A DNA stretch of 12,462 nucleotides from Gammaproteobacteria bacterium (GTDB lineage: Bacteria; Pseudomonadota; Gammaproteobacteria; GCF-002020875): contig JABHIC010000403.1 in the NCBI GenBank assembly GCA_018671205.1, positions 1 to 12,462 on the forward strand, in the 5' to 3' direction. Shown here piece after piece: positions 1 through 8,062 of the stretch. A program made the translations under genes and the position numbers. Numbering within the stretch: the stretch's first letter is position 1; each line of letters opens with the position of its first letter. The notes under the pieces were generated by a model. It made no database searches and had not been told where the DNA came from. It saw only the letters and a program-made list of their open reading frames with translations.

Positions 1-804
1 ACCAAGACGAGCGGTCGTATCAATAGTGATGCTATTGGCCGGAGAGTTCGGTGATGTACCGCCACCGGCCAGATACTCTGCCTTAATCTCTGCATCCGTC
101 AGTACCTTGGAGTAGATTTTAACCTCATCCATTACGCCATCAAAGGCACCCTCATCGGTATCTACAATAAACGGGCTTCCTATCCGTAACGGATAGCTGC
201 CAGAGCGAATAGCTGAATAGGGGTAATCACACTCTGCCACAAAGCGGCCATTTACGTAGACTTTCATCACCTGCTCAAGGGTATCGATCACCCCGGCAAA
301 ATGGACAAACTCATTAAATCTGAAGGCTAGTGGCGGTGAGTTACAGTAGCTCTGTTGCTGTGCACCCTCTCCCGTGGAGGAGAAATGGGCCACCCGGTTA
401 GAGCCTATCCAGAAGGAGTAAACACGCTCGCGATACCCTGTACCCATCACCGGCTCCTCAGCCGCCTTATACAGAACCCCCATCCACTCATTCGTTGCAC
501 GCTCTGCCTTTGCCCAAAATGAGACCGTTAAGGCCGCTGAAGGATTCAGGCTATCGGAATGGGGAACCTCTAAATAGGAGGTGGGGTTACCCGAAAAATC
601 GAGCCCGGAAAGGGTCGCTCCATCGACATACTCTGCATCGGTGACAACGCCCACGTGGTTAAAATCACTTGCATCATCAATCGTGGATTCAAATGAGAAC
701 TGTGCGACCAACCCATCAGAGAGAGAGGCTATAGCCTGTGATGAGCCTGCCAGAACCACTAAAGCCAGAACCATAGTAGATAGATATACCGTTTTATTAG
801 TCAT
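1..804 (-). CDS. Secreted LamG-domain (concanavalin A-like) protein, 3' end outside window
   Basis: An open frame of 268 codons runs from an ATG at 804 to the window edge without a stop, so the C-terminus is missing. An AGGA ribosome binding site (812-815) lies 7 nt before the ATG. Residues 1-26 form a signal peptide: Lys4, a hydrophobic stretch at about 11-19, then SSQAIA with likely cleavage after Ala24 or Ala26. Residues about 31-247 look like one LamG/laminin-G-like jelly-roll domain. It opens with GLVAQFSFE and closes with FDGVMDEVKIYSKVLTDAEI, the typical last strand of this family. Cys154 and Cys192 could form a disulfide in the periplasm or outside the cell. After residue 248 a Gly/Ser/Pro/Asn linker leads to an unseen further domain. 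Such domains usually bind carbohydrate or mediate adhesion; the ligand is unknown. The gene starts 57 nt after mrcB with no clear promoter or terminator between, so it may be read through from mrcB. Confidence 0.82.
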   Translation of the reverse strand, partial: MTNKTVYLSTMVLALVVLAGSSQAIASLSDGLVAQFSFESTIDDASDFNHVGVVTDAEYVDGATLSGLDFSGNPTSYLEVPHSDSLNPSAALTVSFWAKAERATNEWMGVLYKAAEEPVMGTGYRERVYSFWIGSNRVAHFSSTGEGAQQQSYCNSPPLAFRFNEFVHFAGVIDTLEQVMKVYVNGRFVAECDYPYSAIRSGSYPLRIGSPFIVDTDEGAFDGVMDEVKIYSKVLTDAEIKAEYLAGGGTSPNSPANSITIDTTARLG

Positions 805-861
805 AACAAGATCCTAAATATCCAGATAAACAGCTGTCGAATTTTATTCTAGGACTATAGA

Positions 862-3198
862 CTATCCCCCTTTACAGCCCACTTCAACCCGTGGTTCACT
901 CCCTTTCACAAAGGGGATCCAGCGCCCTCCACCGCAACCTGCCCTTAAACTGCGCCCCTCTGGGTCAACCCAGACCTCGGCTACATGCTCTGGATAACGG
1001 AGTTGTAGTGGTCGGGAGGGTAGCGCTGCTATCAGCTTACCCCAGACATGGAGCGCCCCGCTGCTGCCGGTCATCCCTGCCGGCTGGTTGTCGTCGCGTC
1101 CCATCCAGACTACCGCCAGACGCTCTGCGCTAAAGCCAGCAAACCAGCTGTCTCGCAGTCCATCGGTAGTCCCGGTTTTACCCGCCACACCCAAATCGGC
1201 AGAGACCATCTGCTGTAGCCCTTTGGCGGTTCCGTTACGCACGACCTCCTGCAACCCCCACTGGAGCAGAACGACCGACTCGGGTGTGGCCACCTCATCA
1301 ACATGCAGGGGGTAACGGTGCAGTGGGTTACCCTCAAAATCGACCACCCCACGAATCGCCCGCAGCGGGGTCTGGATACCCCCTCCCGCAAGCGGTTGGT
1401 AGAGCTGGGCAACCTCCAGGGGGGAGAGTTCAAGAGCACCGAGAAAGAGGGAGGGATAGCGGGGTATCTCACGCGCCACCCCCAACCGTTGCAGGGTTCG
1501 GGCCACCCGTCCAATACCCAGCGCGGCTCCCAGACGGGCGGTTGAGAGGTTATAAGAGTGACTCAATGATTGATAGAGCATCACCTCTCCATGTGAGCGT
1601 TCATCATAGTTCTTCGGCTCCCAGACAGTATCCCCGCTACGCAGCTGGAAAGGGCGGTCAGCCAGGGGGGAGACCAGGGTATAACGCTCCGGCTGCTCCA
1701 GTGCCGCTAGAAACAGGGCGGGTTTGACCAGTGAGCCAATCGGGCGAATGGCATTCAGCGCACGGTTAAAGCCCGTTCCACGGGGTTCACGTCCTCCGAC
1801 CACCGCCTCAACCTCTCCACTGCCCGGATGGATCACCACAACCGCCCCCTGAATATCCCTTGAGCCGCCATCCAGCTCCTGAATCCGCTGTTGTAACCCC
1901 TCTTCAGCAGCCCTCTGCACGCGGGGGTCGAGGGTGGTAAAAATCTGTAGCCCGGCGCTGGTGAGATCCTTGCGCGGGTAGTCACGCAAGATCTGGTGAC
2001 GTACCAGTTCGAGGAAGGCGGGATAGCGGGAGCGTCCAAATGGCTTTTTTTTCAGTACACCTAACGGGAGTCTCCTGGCGGCACGGGCCTCTTCCTCGGA
2101 AATCACCCCCTGTTCAGCGAGCAAATTTAACACCAAGTCCCGGCGCTGTTTGGCCCGCTCCGGGTGTCGTCTCGGATTATACCGGGAGGGGGCCTTGAGC
2201 ATTCCTACCAGTAGGGCAGACTCCGCAAGGTTGAGCTGACTGGCATCCTGTCCGAAGAAGAACTGGCTGGCCATCCCGACTCCATGAATAGAGCGCTGTT
2301 GATCCTGCCCAAAATAGACCTCATTGAGGTAGGCCTCCAGCAGCACCTCCTTCTCATAATGGCTCTCCAGAATGAGTGTAATCAGAGCCTCACGAAATTT
2401 TCTCCACAAGCTCCGCTCACGGCTCAGGAAGAGATTTTTGGCCAGCTGCTGTGTCAATGTGCTCCCCCCCTGAACCATTCGTCCTGCTCGCAGATTGACC
2501 AGTAACGCACGGGCTATCGCCAGTGGATTGATCCCAAAATGGCTATAGAAGGCACGATCTTCTACCGTAATCAGGGTCTGAGTGAGGATCTCTGGCAGCT
2601 CATCCAGCTGCACCAGCTGCCGATCCTCACCATTCGCAGGAAAGAAGTTTCCAATGGTTAATGGGTCGAGGCGAAGAATCTCGAGGGGCTCACCGCTATC
2701 CAGCGCACGCAGAGCGTCAATCTTTCCATCATAAAAGGTAAGTTCCGCCACCACGGCGGGCTCTTCTCCATCCCAGAATTGAAAGGGACGGCTATGGAGC
2801 CGCAGCTGTTCTCGATGGTTGCTGTAGCTACCGGCCCGGCTGACACGGCTACGTTCACTGTAGCCCAGCTCTCTCAATGCATCAACCACTGCTGTTCGGG
2901 TGATGGGTTTCCCCACATAGAGCTCCAGAGGTGCCGCATAGACCCGTGCCGGAAGCTCCCACCGTTTACCGTCAAACTGCTCTCGTACACTCCAGTCAAG
3001 CCAGCCCACATAGAGCAGAAAGAGGGGGAGTATCAGCAGCAGTGATCGTAGCAGCAGTCGGCGTAGCCGGGAGGGGCCCTTTTTTTTAACAGTGCGCCTT
3101 TTTTTTGGGGCAACTCGCCGTTTTCTGCGGGGTTTTTCTGCGCTTTTAACTGCTTTTTTTTTCTGCTTTCGGGGTGCGGGGGGACGTTTTTTGATCAC
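862..3198 (-). CDS. mrcB: Bifunctional peptidoglycan synthase PBP1B (class A penicillin-binding protein)
   Basis: This 778-residue protein polymerises lipid II glycan strands and cross-links the stem peptides in the periplasm. Residues 1-47 are an extremely Lys/Arg-rich cytoplasmic tail, followed by one TM helix (about 48-66). Residues about 88-175 match the UB2H region specific to PBP1B. The GT51 transglycosylase domain follows, with catalytic Glu213 in TVEDRAFYSH and the GGSTLTQQLAKN motif at 244-255. The transpeptidase has SLVK with nucleophile Ser489, SYN at 548-550 and KTG at 674-676. All active-site motifs are intact and the length is normal for the family. The start is a GTG at 3198 that overlaps the dedD stop (GTGA). 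No good Shine-Dalgarno is seen, so translational coupling to dedD is likely. The UB2H domain suggests an LpoB-type activator in relatives, but none is visible here. PBP1B next to a SPOR septal protein fits a cell-wall/division role, although mrcB is not usually found at this locus. Confidence 0.95.
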   Translation of the reverse strand: MIKKRPPAPRKQKKKAVKSAEKPRRKRRVAPKKRRTVKKKGPSRLRRLLLRSLLLILPLFLLYVGWLDWSVREQFDGKRWELPARVYAAPLELYVGKPITRTAVVDALRELGYSERSRVSRAGSYSNHREQLRLHSRPFQFWDGEEPAVVAELTFYDGKIDALRALDSGEPLEILRLDPLTIGNFFPANGEDRQLVQLDELPEILTQTLITVEDRAFYSHFGINPLAIARALLVNLRAGRMVQGGSTLTQQLAKNLFLSRERSLWRKFREALITLILESHYEKEVLLEAYLNEVYFGQDQQRSIHGVGMASQFFFGQDASQLNLAESALLVGMLKAPSRYNPRRHPERAKQRRDLVLNLLAEQGVISEEEARAARRLPLGVLKKKPFGRSRYPAFLELVRHQILRDYPRKDLTSAGLQIFTTLDPRVQRAAEEGLQQRIQELDGGSRDIQGAVVVIHPGSGEVEAVVGGREPRGTGFNRALNAIRPIGSLVKPALFLAALEQPERYTLVSPLADRPFQLRSGDTVWEPKNYDERSHGEVMLYQSLSHSYNLSTARLGAALGIGRVARTLQRLGVAREIPRYPSLFLGALELSPLEVAQLYQPLAGGGIQTPLRAIRGVVDFEGNPLHRYPLHVDEVATPESVVLLQWGLQEVVRNGTAKGLQQMVSADLGVAGKTGTTDGLRDSWFAGFSAERLAVVWMGRDDNQPAGMTGSSGALHVWGKLIAALPSRPLQLRYPEHVAEVWVDPEGRSLRAGCGGGRWIPFVKGSEPRVEVGCKGG
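3080..3162 (-). repeat. Three A-tracts (8, 8 and 9 nt) in the 5' coding region of mrcB
   Basis: On the coding strand, A-runs of 8 (3080-3087), 8 (3099-3106) and 9 (3154-3162) nt encode lysine clusters in the PBP1B cytoplasmic tail. All are in frame as written. Runs of this length can promote replication or transcriptional slippage, which would shift the frame within the first 40 codons. No slippage can be demonstrated from one sequence; a lysine-rich peptide with AAA preference is a sufficient explanation. A further A8 run occurs inside the gene near 2047. Confidence 0.6.
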
Positions 3199-3767
3199 TT
3201 CAAGCGTCGAATCATTGAGTCAACCTTATCGACCCTGAAATCATGATCAATTCTCTTCTTCATCTCTTTTGCTGCCTGATGAGAGCTGAGTGGCAGAGTT
3301 GAAAGTTTCAGCCTTTTTTTACCCTTTTGAGTCACCTCACTCAGCTTTACCTTGTACCCCTTGTCCTGCATTTTTTTGAGAAAACGCAGGGCATGTTTTC
3401 TCTTTCTTATGCTGTAACTGGCCACCTGGACAGCCCACTGCTTACCACTGGATGGGGGGGCTACCTCAAAGGTGGGAACAATCGGCTTAGCCGACTTCTC
3501 TGTGTTTGCAGACGCTGCTACAGGGGGCGTTGCAGCGGGCTGATCTACCCGGGTCAACTGGGTAGGGTTAGGTACCGAGGTAAACTCATCTTCTCTGATA
3601 TTAATCACATCGAGTGGAGGATCTTCTGGCCAGGCGGGGACATTGCTCTTCAGGATTTTCACCTCTTTGTGAGGATCATCCATCAGAAAGGGGATCAGGA
3701 TAACGGCCAGAGTAACCAACACGATCCCGCCTACCAGCCTCTGTTTTATATCAACCTGCTGCAACAT
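3195..3767 (-). CDS. dedD: DedD-like SPOR-domain cell-division protein
   Basis: This is a 190-residue bitopic inner-membrane protein. It has a short cytoplasmic N-terminus with the DedD-typical start VDIKQRLVGGIVLVTLAVI, one TM helix (about 10-29), a Pro/Ala-rich periplasmic linker (about 40-108) and a C-terminal SPOR domain (about 109-185, beginning WAVQVASYS). SPOR domains bind denuded glycan strands at the septum, and DedD of E. coli assists septal peptidoglycan synthesis. The second half of the SPOR domain (GKKRLKLSTLPLSS) departs from the common RVRVGPF pattern, so it is somewhat divergent. The ATG at 3767 is preceded by GAGAG (3775-3779) with 7 nt spacing. The gene follows folC after 18 nt, the conserved gammaproteobacterial arrangement, and its TGA overlaps the GTG of mrcB. 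The usual downstream cvpA and purF are absent. Confidence 0.85.
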   Translation of the reverse strand: MLQQVDIKQRLVGGIVLVTLAVILIPFLMDDPHKEVKILKSNVPAWPEDPPLDVINIREDEFTSVPNPTQLTRVDQPAATPPVAASANTEKSAKPIVPTFEVAPPSSGKQWAVQVASYSIRKRKHALRFLKKMQDKGYKVKLSEVTQKGKKRLKLSTLPLSSHQAAKEMKKRIDHDFRVDKVDSMIRRLK

Positions 3768-3785
3768 GACTTATCTCTCACTCTT

Positions 3786-5069
3786 TTATTCACTCTCACC
3801 ATCCGACGGTTCTAACAGCGCCATCACCGCTGCGACCGTAATAAACGAACCAAACACCAAGATACGCCCTGCCGGAGAGACTCCACGGAGTGCTGCCCGG
3901 TACGCCTCTATAATGGTATCGAAGCACTCAACCGTGGCCTCATCAGCCACCAATTTTACCACTTTCTCCATCTCTGCTGTGGTGCATCCACGGTTACCCT
4001 CCAATCCAGCAACCATCCAGCGGTCCACTTCAGGGGACAACTCTGCAACCACGCTCTCCCTCTCTTTATCTCTCAACATCCCCACCACTGCGATGGTTTC
4101 ACCCGCGACTGGAGTGCTGATGAGGTTTTCCGCAAGCTGCCGCGCCGCCTGCGGATTATGTGCCACATCCAGTATCAACTGCGGGTGGTCGTTACGTTGC
4201 TGAAAACGACCCGCCAGGGTCACGGAGTGCAGACCTTGGCGAATCGCTTCGCTGCCAATACGTTCCATCCACCCCAACTGAACGATCACCTCCAGTATTG
4301 CCGCCCCATTTTGCAGCTGAATTGCCCCGCCTAGTGCGGGTAGAGGGAGGCTATCTAGGGTCAGGCCATCCCCTCCCTGCCAGCACCAGTACTGCTCTGC
4401 TCTCTGATAACGGAAGTCCACCCCTAATCTATAGAGCACTGTTTTCAATGCCTCGGCCCGCTGTAACACGGTATCCGGGGGGGATGGCTCTCCCACCACC
4501 GCCGCTTTCCCACTACGGAAAATACCCGCCTTCTCCCTGCCGATGGCATCCCGATTCTCCCCTAACCAGCTCTGGTGGTCGAGATCAACAGTGGTTAACA
4601 GGGCCACATCGGCATCAATAATGTTGACAGCATCCAGCCGTCCCCCCAGCCCCACCTCCAGAATAATCAGCTCAAGCGGCTGCTGCTGGAAGAGGGCCAG
4701 TGCCGCCAGGGTTCCAAACTCAAAATAGGTGAGGCGCTCCTCTTTTCTGGCCCGGTCCACCTGCTCAAAGAGCTGACAGAGCATCTGATCGGTAACCGGC
4801 TCACCATTGACCACGATTCGTTCGTTGTAACGCAGCAGATGAGGAGAGGTATATACCCCAACGGAGAGGCCGGCACTGCGTGCAATCGCATCCAGCATAG
4901 CGATAGAGGAGCCTTTCCCATTGGTACCCGCCACGGTGACCACACGAGCTTGCGGGTGGTGCAGAACCTCCATCCGCGCTGCAACACGGCGAATACGCTC
5001 CAGCCCCAGCTCAATCTCTTCTGGATGCAGGGTCTCCTGCCAGGAGAGCCACTCACTAAGGCTTTTCAA
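3786..5069 (-). CDS. folC: Bifunctional dihydrofolate synthase / folylpolyglutamate synthase
   Basis: FolC joins glutamate to dihydropteroate and adds further glutamates to folates in the cytosol, using ATP. The 427-residue protein is of normal length. Visible motifs are the ATP-binding P-loop GTNGKGS (48-54), the substrate loop TSPHLLRYNERI (74-85), LEVGLGGRLDAVN (137-149), and REKAGIFR, whose lysine (about 180) is carbamylated in the E. coli enzyme. LDVAHNPQAA lies in the C-terminal Mur-ligase-like domain. The start is TTG at 5069. An in-frame TGA lies only three codons upstream (5079-5081), no ATG occurs before residue 33, and the KSLSEWLSWQETLHP segment matches the family's N-terminus, so TTG is the best choice. 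No strong Shine-Dalgarno precedes it, which suggests weak or coupled translation. It follows accD after 44 nt, as in many gammaproteobacteria. Confidence 0.94.
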   Translation of the reverse strand: MKSLSEWLSWQETLHPEEIELGLERIRRVAARMEVLHHPQARVVTVAGTNGKGSSIAMLDAIARSAGLSVGVYTSPHLLRYNERIVVNGEPVTDQMLCQLFEQVDRARKEERLTYFEFGTLAALALFQQQPLELIILEVGLGGRLDAVNIIDADVALLTTVDLDHQSWLGENRDAIGREKAGIFRSGKAAVVGEPSPPDTVLQRAEALKTVLYRLGVDFRYQRAEQYWCWQGGDGLTLDSLPLPALGGAIQLQNGAAILEVIVQLGWMERIGSEAIRQGLHSVTLAGRFQQRNDHPQLILDVAHNPQAARQLAENLISTPVAGETIAVVGMLRDKERESVVAELSPEVDRWMVAGLEGNRGCTTAEMEKVVKLVADEATVECFDTIIEAYRAALRGVSPAGRILVFGSFITVAAVMALLEPSDGESE

Positions 5070-5100
5070 AAATACTTTTCAAGAAGGCTTTCAAGGCGGG
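5062..5100 (-). repeat. Degenerate 13-bp direct repeat at the folC start
   Basis: Plus-strand CTTTTCAA occurs at 5062-5069 and 5075-5082, and CTTTCAA at 5088-5094. The three copies start exactly 13 nt apart. On the coding strand they read TTGAAAAG, TTGAAAAG and TTGAAAG, and the folC TTG initiator lies in the copy nearest the gene. The upstream TTGs are out of frame with folC. The copies are imperfect outside the 7-8 nt core. This could be a local duplication or chance; no function is evident. Confidence 0.45.
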
Positions 5101-5113
5101 GGAGAAGGGTCTC

Positions 5114-5983
5114 CTAGGCCGCCACGACACGATGGGGGTTGTTCTCCATCATCATCGACAGCAGCGAAGAGAGTTTGGTTCTCATCTCACGCCGATCAAT
5201 AATCATATCCACAGCACCATGTTCCAGCAGGAACTCACTGCGCTGAAACCCCTCCGGCAGCTTCTCACGCACCGTCTGCTCAATCACCCTGGGACCTGCA
5301 AAACCAATCAGTGCATTAGGTTCTGCAACATTAAGGTCTCCCAACATTGCAAAACTGGCGGAGACACCGCCCATAGTGGGATCGGTCAACACGGAGATAA
5401 ACGGTAAACCACGATCCACCAACCGATTCAGGGCGGCACTGGTCTTGGCCATCTGCATCAATGAGAAGAGCGCCTCCTGCATTCTCGCACCCCCACTAGC
5501 AGTAAAACAGACCATCGGGACATTGTGCTCAACACTGGCATTCACCGCTTGCACAAAGCGCTCCCCCACCACGGAGCCCATCGACCCCCCCATAAACTTG
5601 AACTCAAAGGCAGCAACAACCATCTCTACCCCATTGACTACACCACGCATCACCACCAGCGCATCCTTCTCATCTGTACTTTTCTGTGCCTGTGCAATGC
5701 GGTCTTTATATTTCTTCAGATCCTTGAAGTTAAGGTAGTCCACCGGGGCCAAGTCCGCAGCGATCTCTTCACTGGTCTCTGGATCAAAAAAGAGTTCGAG
5801 CCGGCGGCGTGCGCCAATACGCATATGGTGATCACACTTGGGGCAGACATCCTGATTACGTTCCAGCTCAGCACGATAGAGCACCGCCTCGCAGGAGGAG
5901 CACTTGGTCCAGACCCCCTCGGGCACAGCTTTCTTGTTATTTTCCGTTCTGATTTTTGGAAGAATTTTTTCAAACCAGGTCAT
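5114..5983 (-). CDS. accD: Acetyl-CoA carboxylase carboxyltransferase subunit beta
   Basis: AccD pairs with AccA (not in this window) to move the carboxyl group from carboxybiotin-AccB to acetyl-CoA, giving malonyl-CoA for fatty acid synthesis. The 289-residue protein has the N-terminal zinc ribbon with Cys28, Cys31, Cys47 and Cys50, implicated in mRNA/DNA binding and autoregulation in E. coli. The crotonase-type carboxyltransferase fold follows, with the Gly-Gly oxyanion motifs SGGARMQEA (163-171) and DPTMGGVSASFA (201-212). The length is normal and all key residues are present. The ATG at 5983 is preceded by GAGAAG (5990-5995) 6 nt upstream. It follows trpA after 58 nt, and accD-folC is a widely conserved pair. 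Confidence 0.97.
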   Translation of the reverse strand: MTWFEKILPKIRTENNKKAVPEGVWTKCSSCEAVLYRAELERNQDVCPKCDHHMRIGARRRLELFFDPETSEEIAADLAPVDYLNFKDLKKYKDRIAQAQKSTDEKDALVVMRGVVNGVEMVVAAFEFKFMGGSMGSVVGERFVQAVNASVEHNVPMVCFTASGGARMQEALFSLMQMAKTSAALNRLVDRGLPFISVLTDPTMGGVSASFAMLGDLNVAEPNALIGFAGPRVIEQTVREKLPEGFQRSEFLLEHGAVDMIIDRREMRTKLSSLLSMMMENNPHRVVAA

Positions 5984-6027
5984 GATGATCTTCTCGTAAA
6001 TTTAAGTAAAGGTGACGATTCCCATCT

Positions 6028-6040
6028 GAGGCGTTGCCTC
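6028..6040 (-). repeat. Short inverted repeat in the trpA-accD gap
   Basis: GAGGC-GTT-GCCTC is a perfect 5-bp inverted repeat with a 3-nt loop, immediately after the trpA stop. On the coding strand it is followed by AGATGGG, not a T-run, so it does not look like an intrinsic terminator. It might be a small mRNA hairpin that separates the trp and acc segments. Confidence 0.4.
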
Positions 6041-6041
6041 G

Positions 6042-6848
6042 CTAGAGCTCATCCAATGCCTTGCGCATCTCCGCTAGGATACCACCAATAGCCGCTGGAA
6101 TCTGCTCCGGGGTTTGCTGAAGAGCCTCCATTCTGGAGACCAGTACACTCCCCACCACCACGGCATCCGCACACCCTCCAATAGCCGCAGCAGAGGCCGC
6201 ATCACGAATACCGAAACCCACCCCAATCGGCAGTTTACTCTGCTGCCGAATAGTCTCAATCTTGGCCGCTACCTCAGCCACATCCGGAACCTGTGATCCA
6301 GTCACCCCCTTGACCGAGACATAGTAGATGAACCCCCTGGCAGAGCGGGCTATCTTGCCAATACGCGCTTCGGTACTGGTCGGTGCCAATAGATAGATCG
6401 GTGCCAAGTCATGTTGTTCACAGAACTGTTCAAACTCTTCTCCCTCCTCCGGGGGGAGATCGACCGTCAATACGCCATCCACTCCGGCCTTAACAGCGGC
6501 CGCCACAAAGTGCTCCGCCCCCATATTCTCAATCGGATTCAGGTAGCCCATCAGCACCACCGGGGTGATTGCATCTTGTTGACGAAAGATGGCCACCATC
6601 TCCAGCACATGGTGAATACTGGTGTTCTTCTCTAGCGCCCGTTCACTGGAGCGCTGAATGGTAGGGCCATCGGCCATCGGGTCGGAGAAGGGGACCCCCA
6701 ACTCAATCAGGTCTGCCCCCGCGTTTACCATCTCATGCATCAAGGGTACCGTCACCTCTCGGTTGGGGTCTCCAGCGGTCACGAAAGGGATCAATACTTT
6801 TCGCCCCAGCCCCAGGCAGCGGTCAAAACAGGCGGTGATTCTGTTCAT
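6042..6848 (-). CDS. trpA: Tryptophan synthase alpha subunit
   Basis: TrpA cleaves indole-3-glycerol phosphate to indole and glyceraldehyde-3-phosphate. Indole is channelled to TrpB in the alpha2-beta2 complex. The 268-residue TIM barrel matches the enteric enzyme without offset in its first part: the catalytic Glu49 and Asp60 fall in ELGVPFSDPMADGPTIQRSS (49-68). The later loop SVKGVTGSQ and the phosphate-binding GVGFGIRD and VVVGSVLV segments are present. The start ATG at 6848 overlaps the trpB stop as ATGA. A strong Shine-Dalgarno, GAGGGGG (6856-6862), lies inside the end of trpB with 7 nt spacing, so expression is coupled to trpB. All expected motifs are intact. Confidence 0.97.
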   Translation of the reverse strand: MNRITACFDRCLGLGRKVLIPFVTAGDPNREVTVPLMHEMVNAGADLIELGVPFSDPMADGPTIQRSSERALEKNTSIHHVLEMVAIFRQQDAITPVVLMGYLNPIENMGAEHFVAAAVKAGVDGVLTVDLPPEEGEEFEQFCEQHDLAPIYLLAPTSTEARIGKIARSARGFIYYVSVKGVTGSQVPDVAEVAAKIETIRQQSKLPIGVGFGIRDAASAAAIGGCADAVVVGSVLVSRMEALQQTPEQIPAAIGGILAEMRKALDEL

Positions 6849-8062
6849 ACCTCTACCCCCTCGATCTCAGCAACCGTATGGATATCCTTGTCTCCACGTC
6901 CAGAGAGATTGACAATGATATGTTGGTCTGACTTCATGGTCGGTGCCAATTGGGTGGCATAGGCCAGTGCATGGCTCGACTCCAGTGCCGGCAGAATTCC
7001 CTCTATCCGGGTCAGATCATGAAATCCCTGCAACGCCTCCTGATCATCAACCGCCACATATTGTGCCCGCCCCTCATCCTTTAACCAGGCGTGTTCCGGC
7101 CCGACTCCGGGGTAGTCGAGCCCGGCAGAGATGGAGTGGGTCTCAATGATCTGTCCATTCTCATCCTCCATAATGTAGGTGCGATTCCCATGCAACACCC
7201 CCGGCTTACCTGCATTGAGTGGAGCCGCATGCTTTCCGCTCTCCAATCCATGACCCGCTGCCTCAACCCCATAGAGGCTCACCTGCTCATCCGCAAGAAA
7301 GGGGTAGAAAAGCCCCATCGCATTAGAGCCCCCACCGACACAGGCGATCAACGCATCCGGCAGTTGACCCGCCTGCTGTTGAATCTGCTCACGTGCCTCC
7401 CGCCCAATAATCGCCTGAAAATCACGTACCAGAAGCGGATAGGGGTGAGGCCCGGCAACGGTACCGATGATATAGAAGGTGTTATCGACATTGGTGACCC
7501 AGTCACGCATTGCCTCATTCAGGGCATCTTTCAGGGTCTTTGAACCCGAGGTGACCGGCACCACCTTGGCCCCCAGCAGTTTCATCCGATAGACATTGAG
7601 TTTCTGCCGCACAATATCTACGGCCCCCATATAGACCACACACTCCAGCCCCAGCCGTGCGGCAACCGTTGCGGTGGCAACACCATGCTGCCCGGCTCCG
7701 GTCTCGGCAATAATTCTGGTTTTTCCCATCCGTTTGGCCAGTAGTGCCTGACCAATGGTGTTATTCACTTTATGGGCGCCCGTATGGTTGAGGTCTTCCC
7801 GTTTCAGCCAGATCTGTGCTCCACCCAGCCGCTCACTCCAGCGCTCTGCATGGTAGAGCGGACTGGGTCGTCCCACATAGTGTTGCAGATCCTCATCCAG
7901 CTCACGGATAAAACCGGCATCCTTCCTGTAGTGGTTGTAGCCCTCGGTCAACGCCTGTAGAGGGGCCATCAACGTCTCTGGGGCAAAAATTCCGCCATAA
8001 ACGCCAAAGTGTCCCCGCTCATCGGGCTGCTCATTCCATTGATTACTCACATCCTGCTCCAT
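6845..8062 (-). CDS. trpB: Tryptophan synthase beta subunit
   Basis: TrpB is the PLP enzyme that condenses indole with L-serine to make tryptophan. With the ATG at 8062 it has 405 residues, the standard TrpB1 length. The PLP Schiff-base lysine is Lys98 in NHTGAHK, the catalytic glutamate is Glu120 in AETGAGQHG, and the PLP phosphate loop is GGGSNA (243-248). The C-terminal SGRGDKD motif is also present. A TTG one codon further upstream (8065) is open, but the ATG overlaps the trpF stop as TGATG and is preferred. A GTG at 8050 is a real alternative: GGAG sits 6 nt before it, and the protein would then begin SNQWNEQPDERGHFG, still keeping the conserved core. The gene is coupled to trpF upstream and trpA downstream. 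Confidence 0.96.
   Translation of the reverse strand: MEQDVSNQWNEQPDERGHFGVYGGIFAPETLMAPLQALTEGYNHYRKDAGFIRELDEDLQHYVGRPSPLYHAERWSERLGGAQIWLKREDLNHTGAHKVNNTIGQALLAKRMGKTRIIAETGAGQHGVATATVAARLGLECVVYMGAVDIVRQKLNVYRMKLLGAKVVPVTSGSKTLKDALNEAMRDWVTNVDNTFYIIGTVAGPHPYPLLVRDFQAIIGREAREQIQQQAGQLPDALIACVGGGSNAMGLFYPFLADEQVSLYGVEAAGHGLESGKHAAPLNAGKPGVLHGNRTYIMEDENGQIIETHSISAGLDYPGVGPEHAWLKDEGRAQYVAVDDQEALQGFHDLTRIEGILPALESSHALAYATQLAPTMKSDQHIIVNLSGRGDKDIHTVAEIEGVEV

Noticed and set aside
581..817. A 78-codon plus-strand open frame at the left end
   Set aside because: It is antisense to the LamG gene, whose signal peptide and domain motifs are clear on the minus strand.
805..861. Terminator or promoter between mrcB and the LamG gene
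   Set aside because: Only a weak 4-bp stem and a short ATAGTC direct repeat are visible, with no T-run, and no -35/-10 pair with acceptable spacing was found.
6028..6040. Rho-independent terminator after trpA
   Set aside because: The stem is only 5 bp and lacks a following T-run on the transcribed strand.
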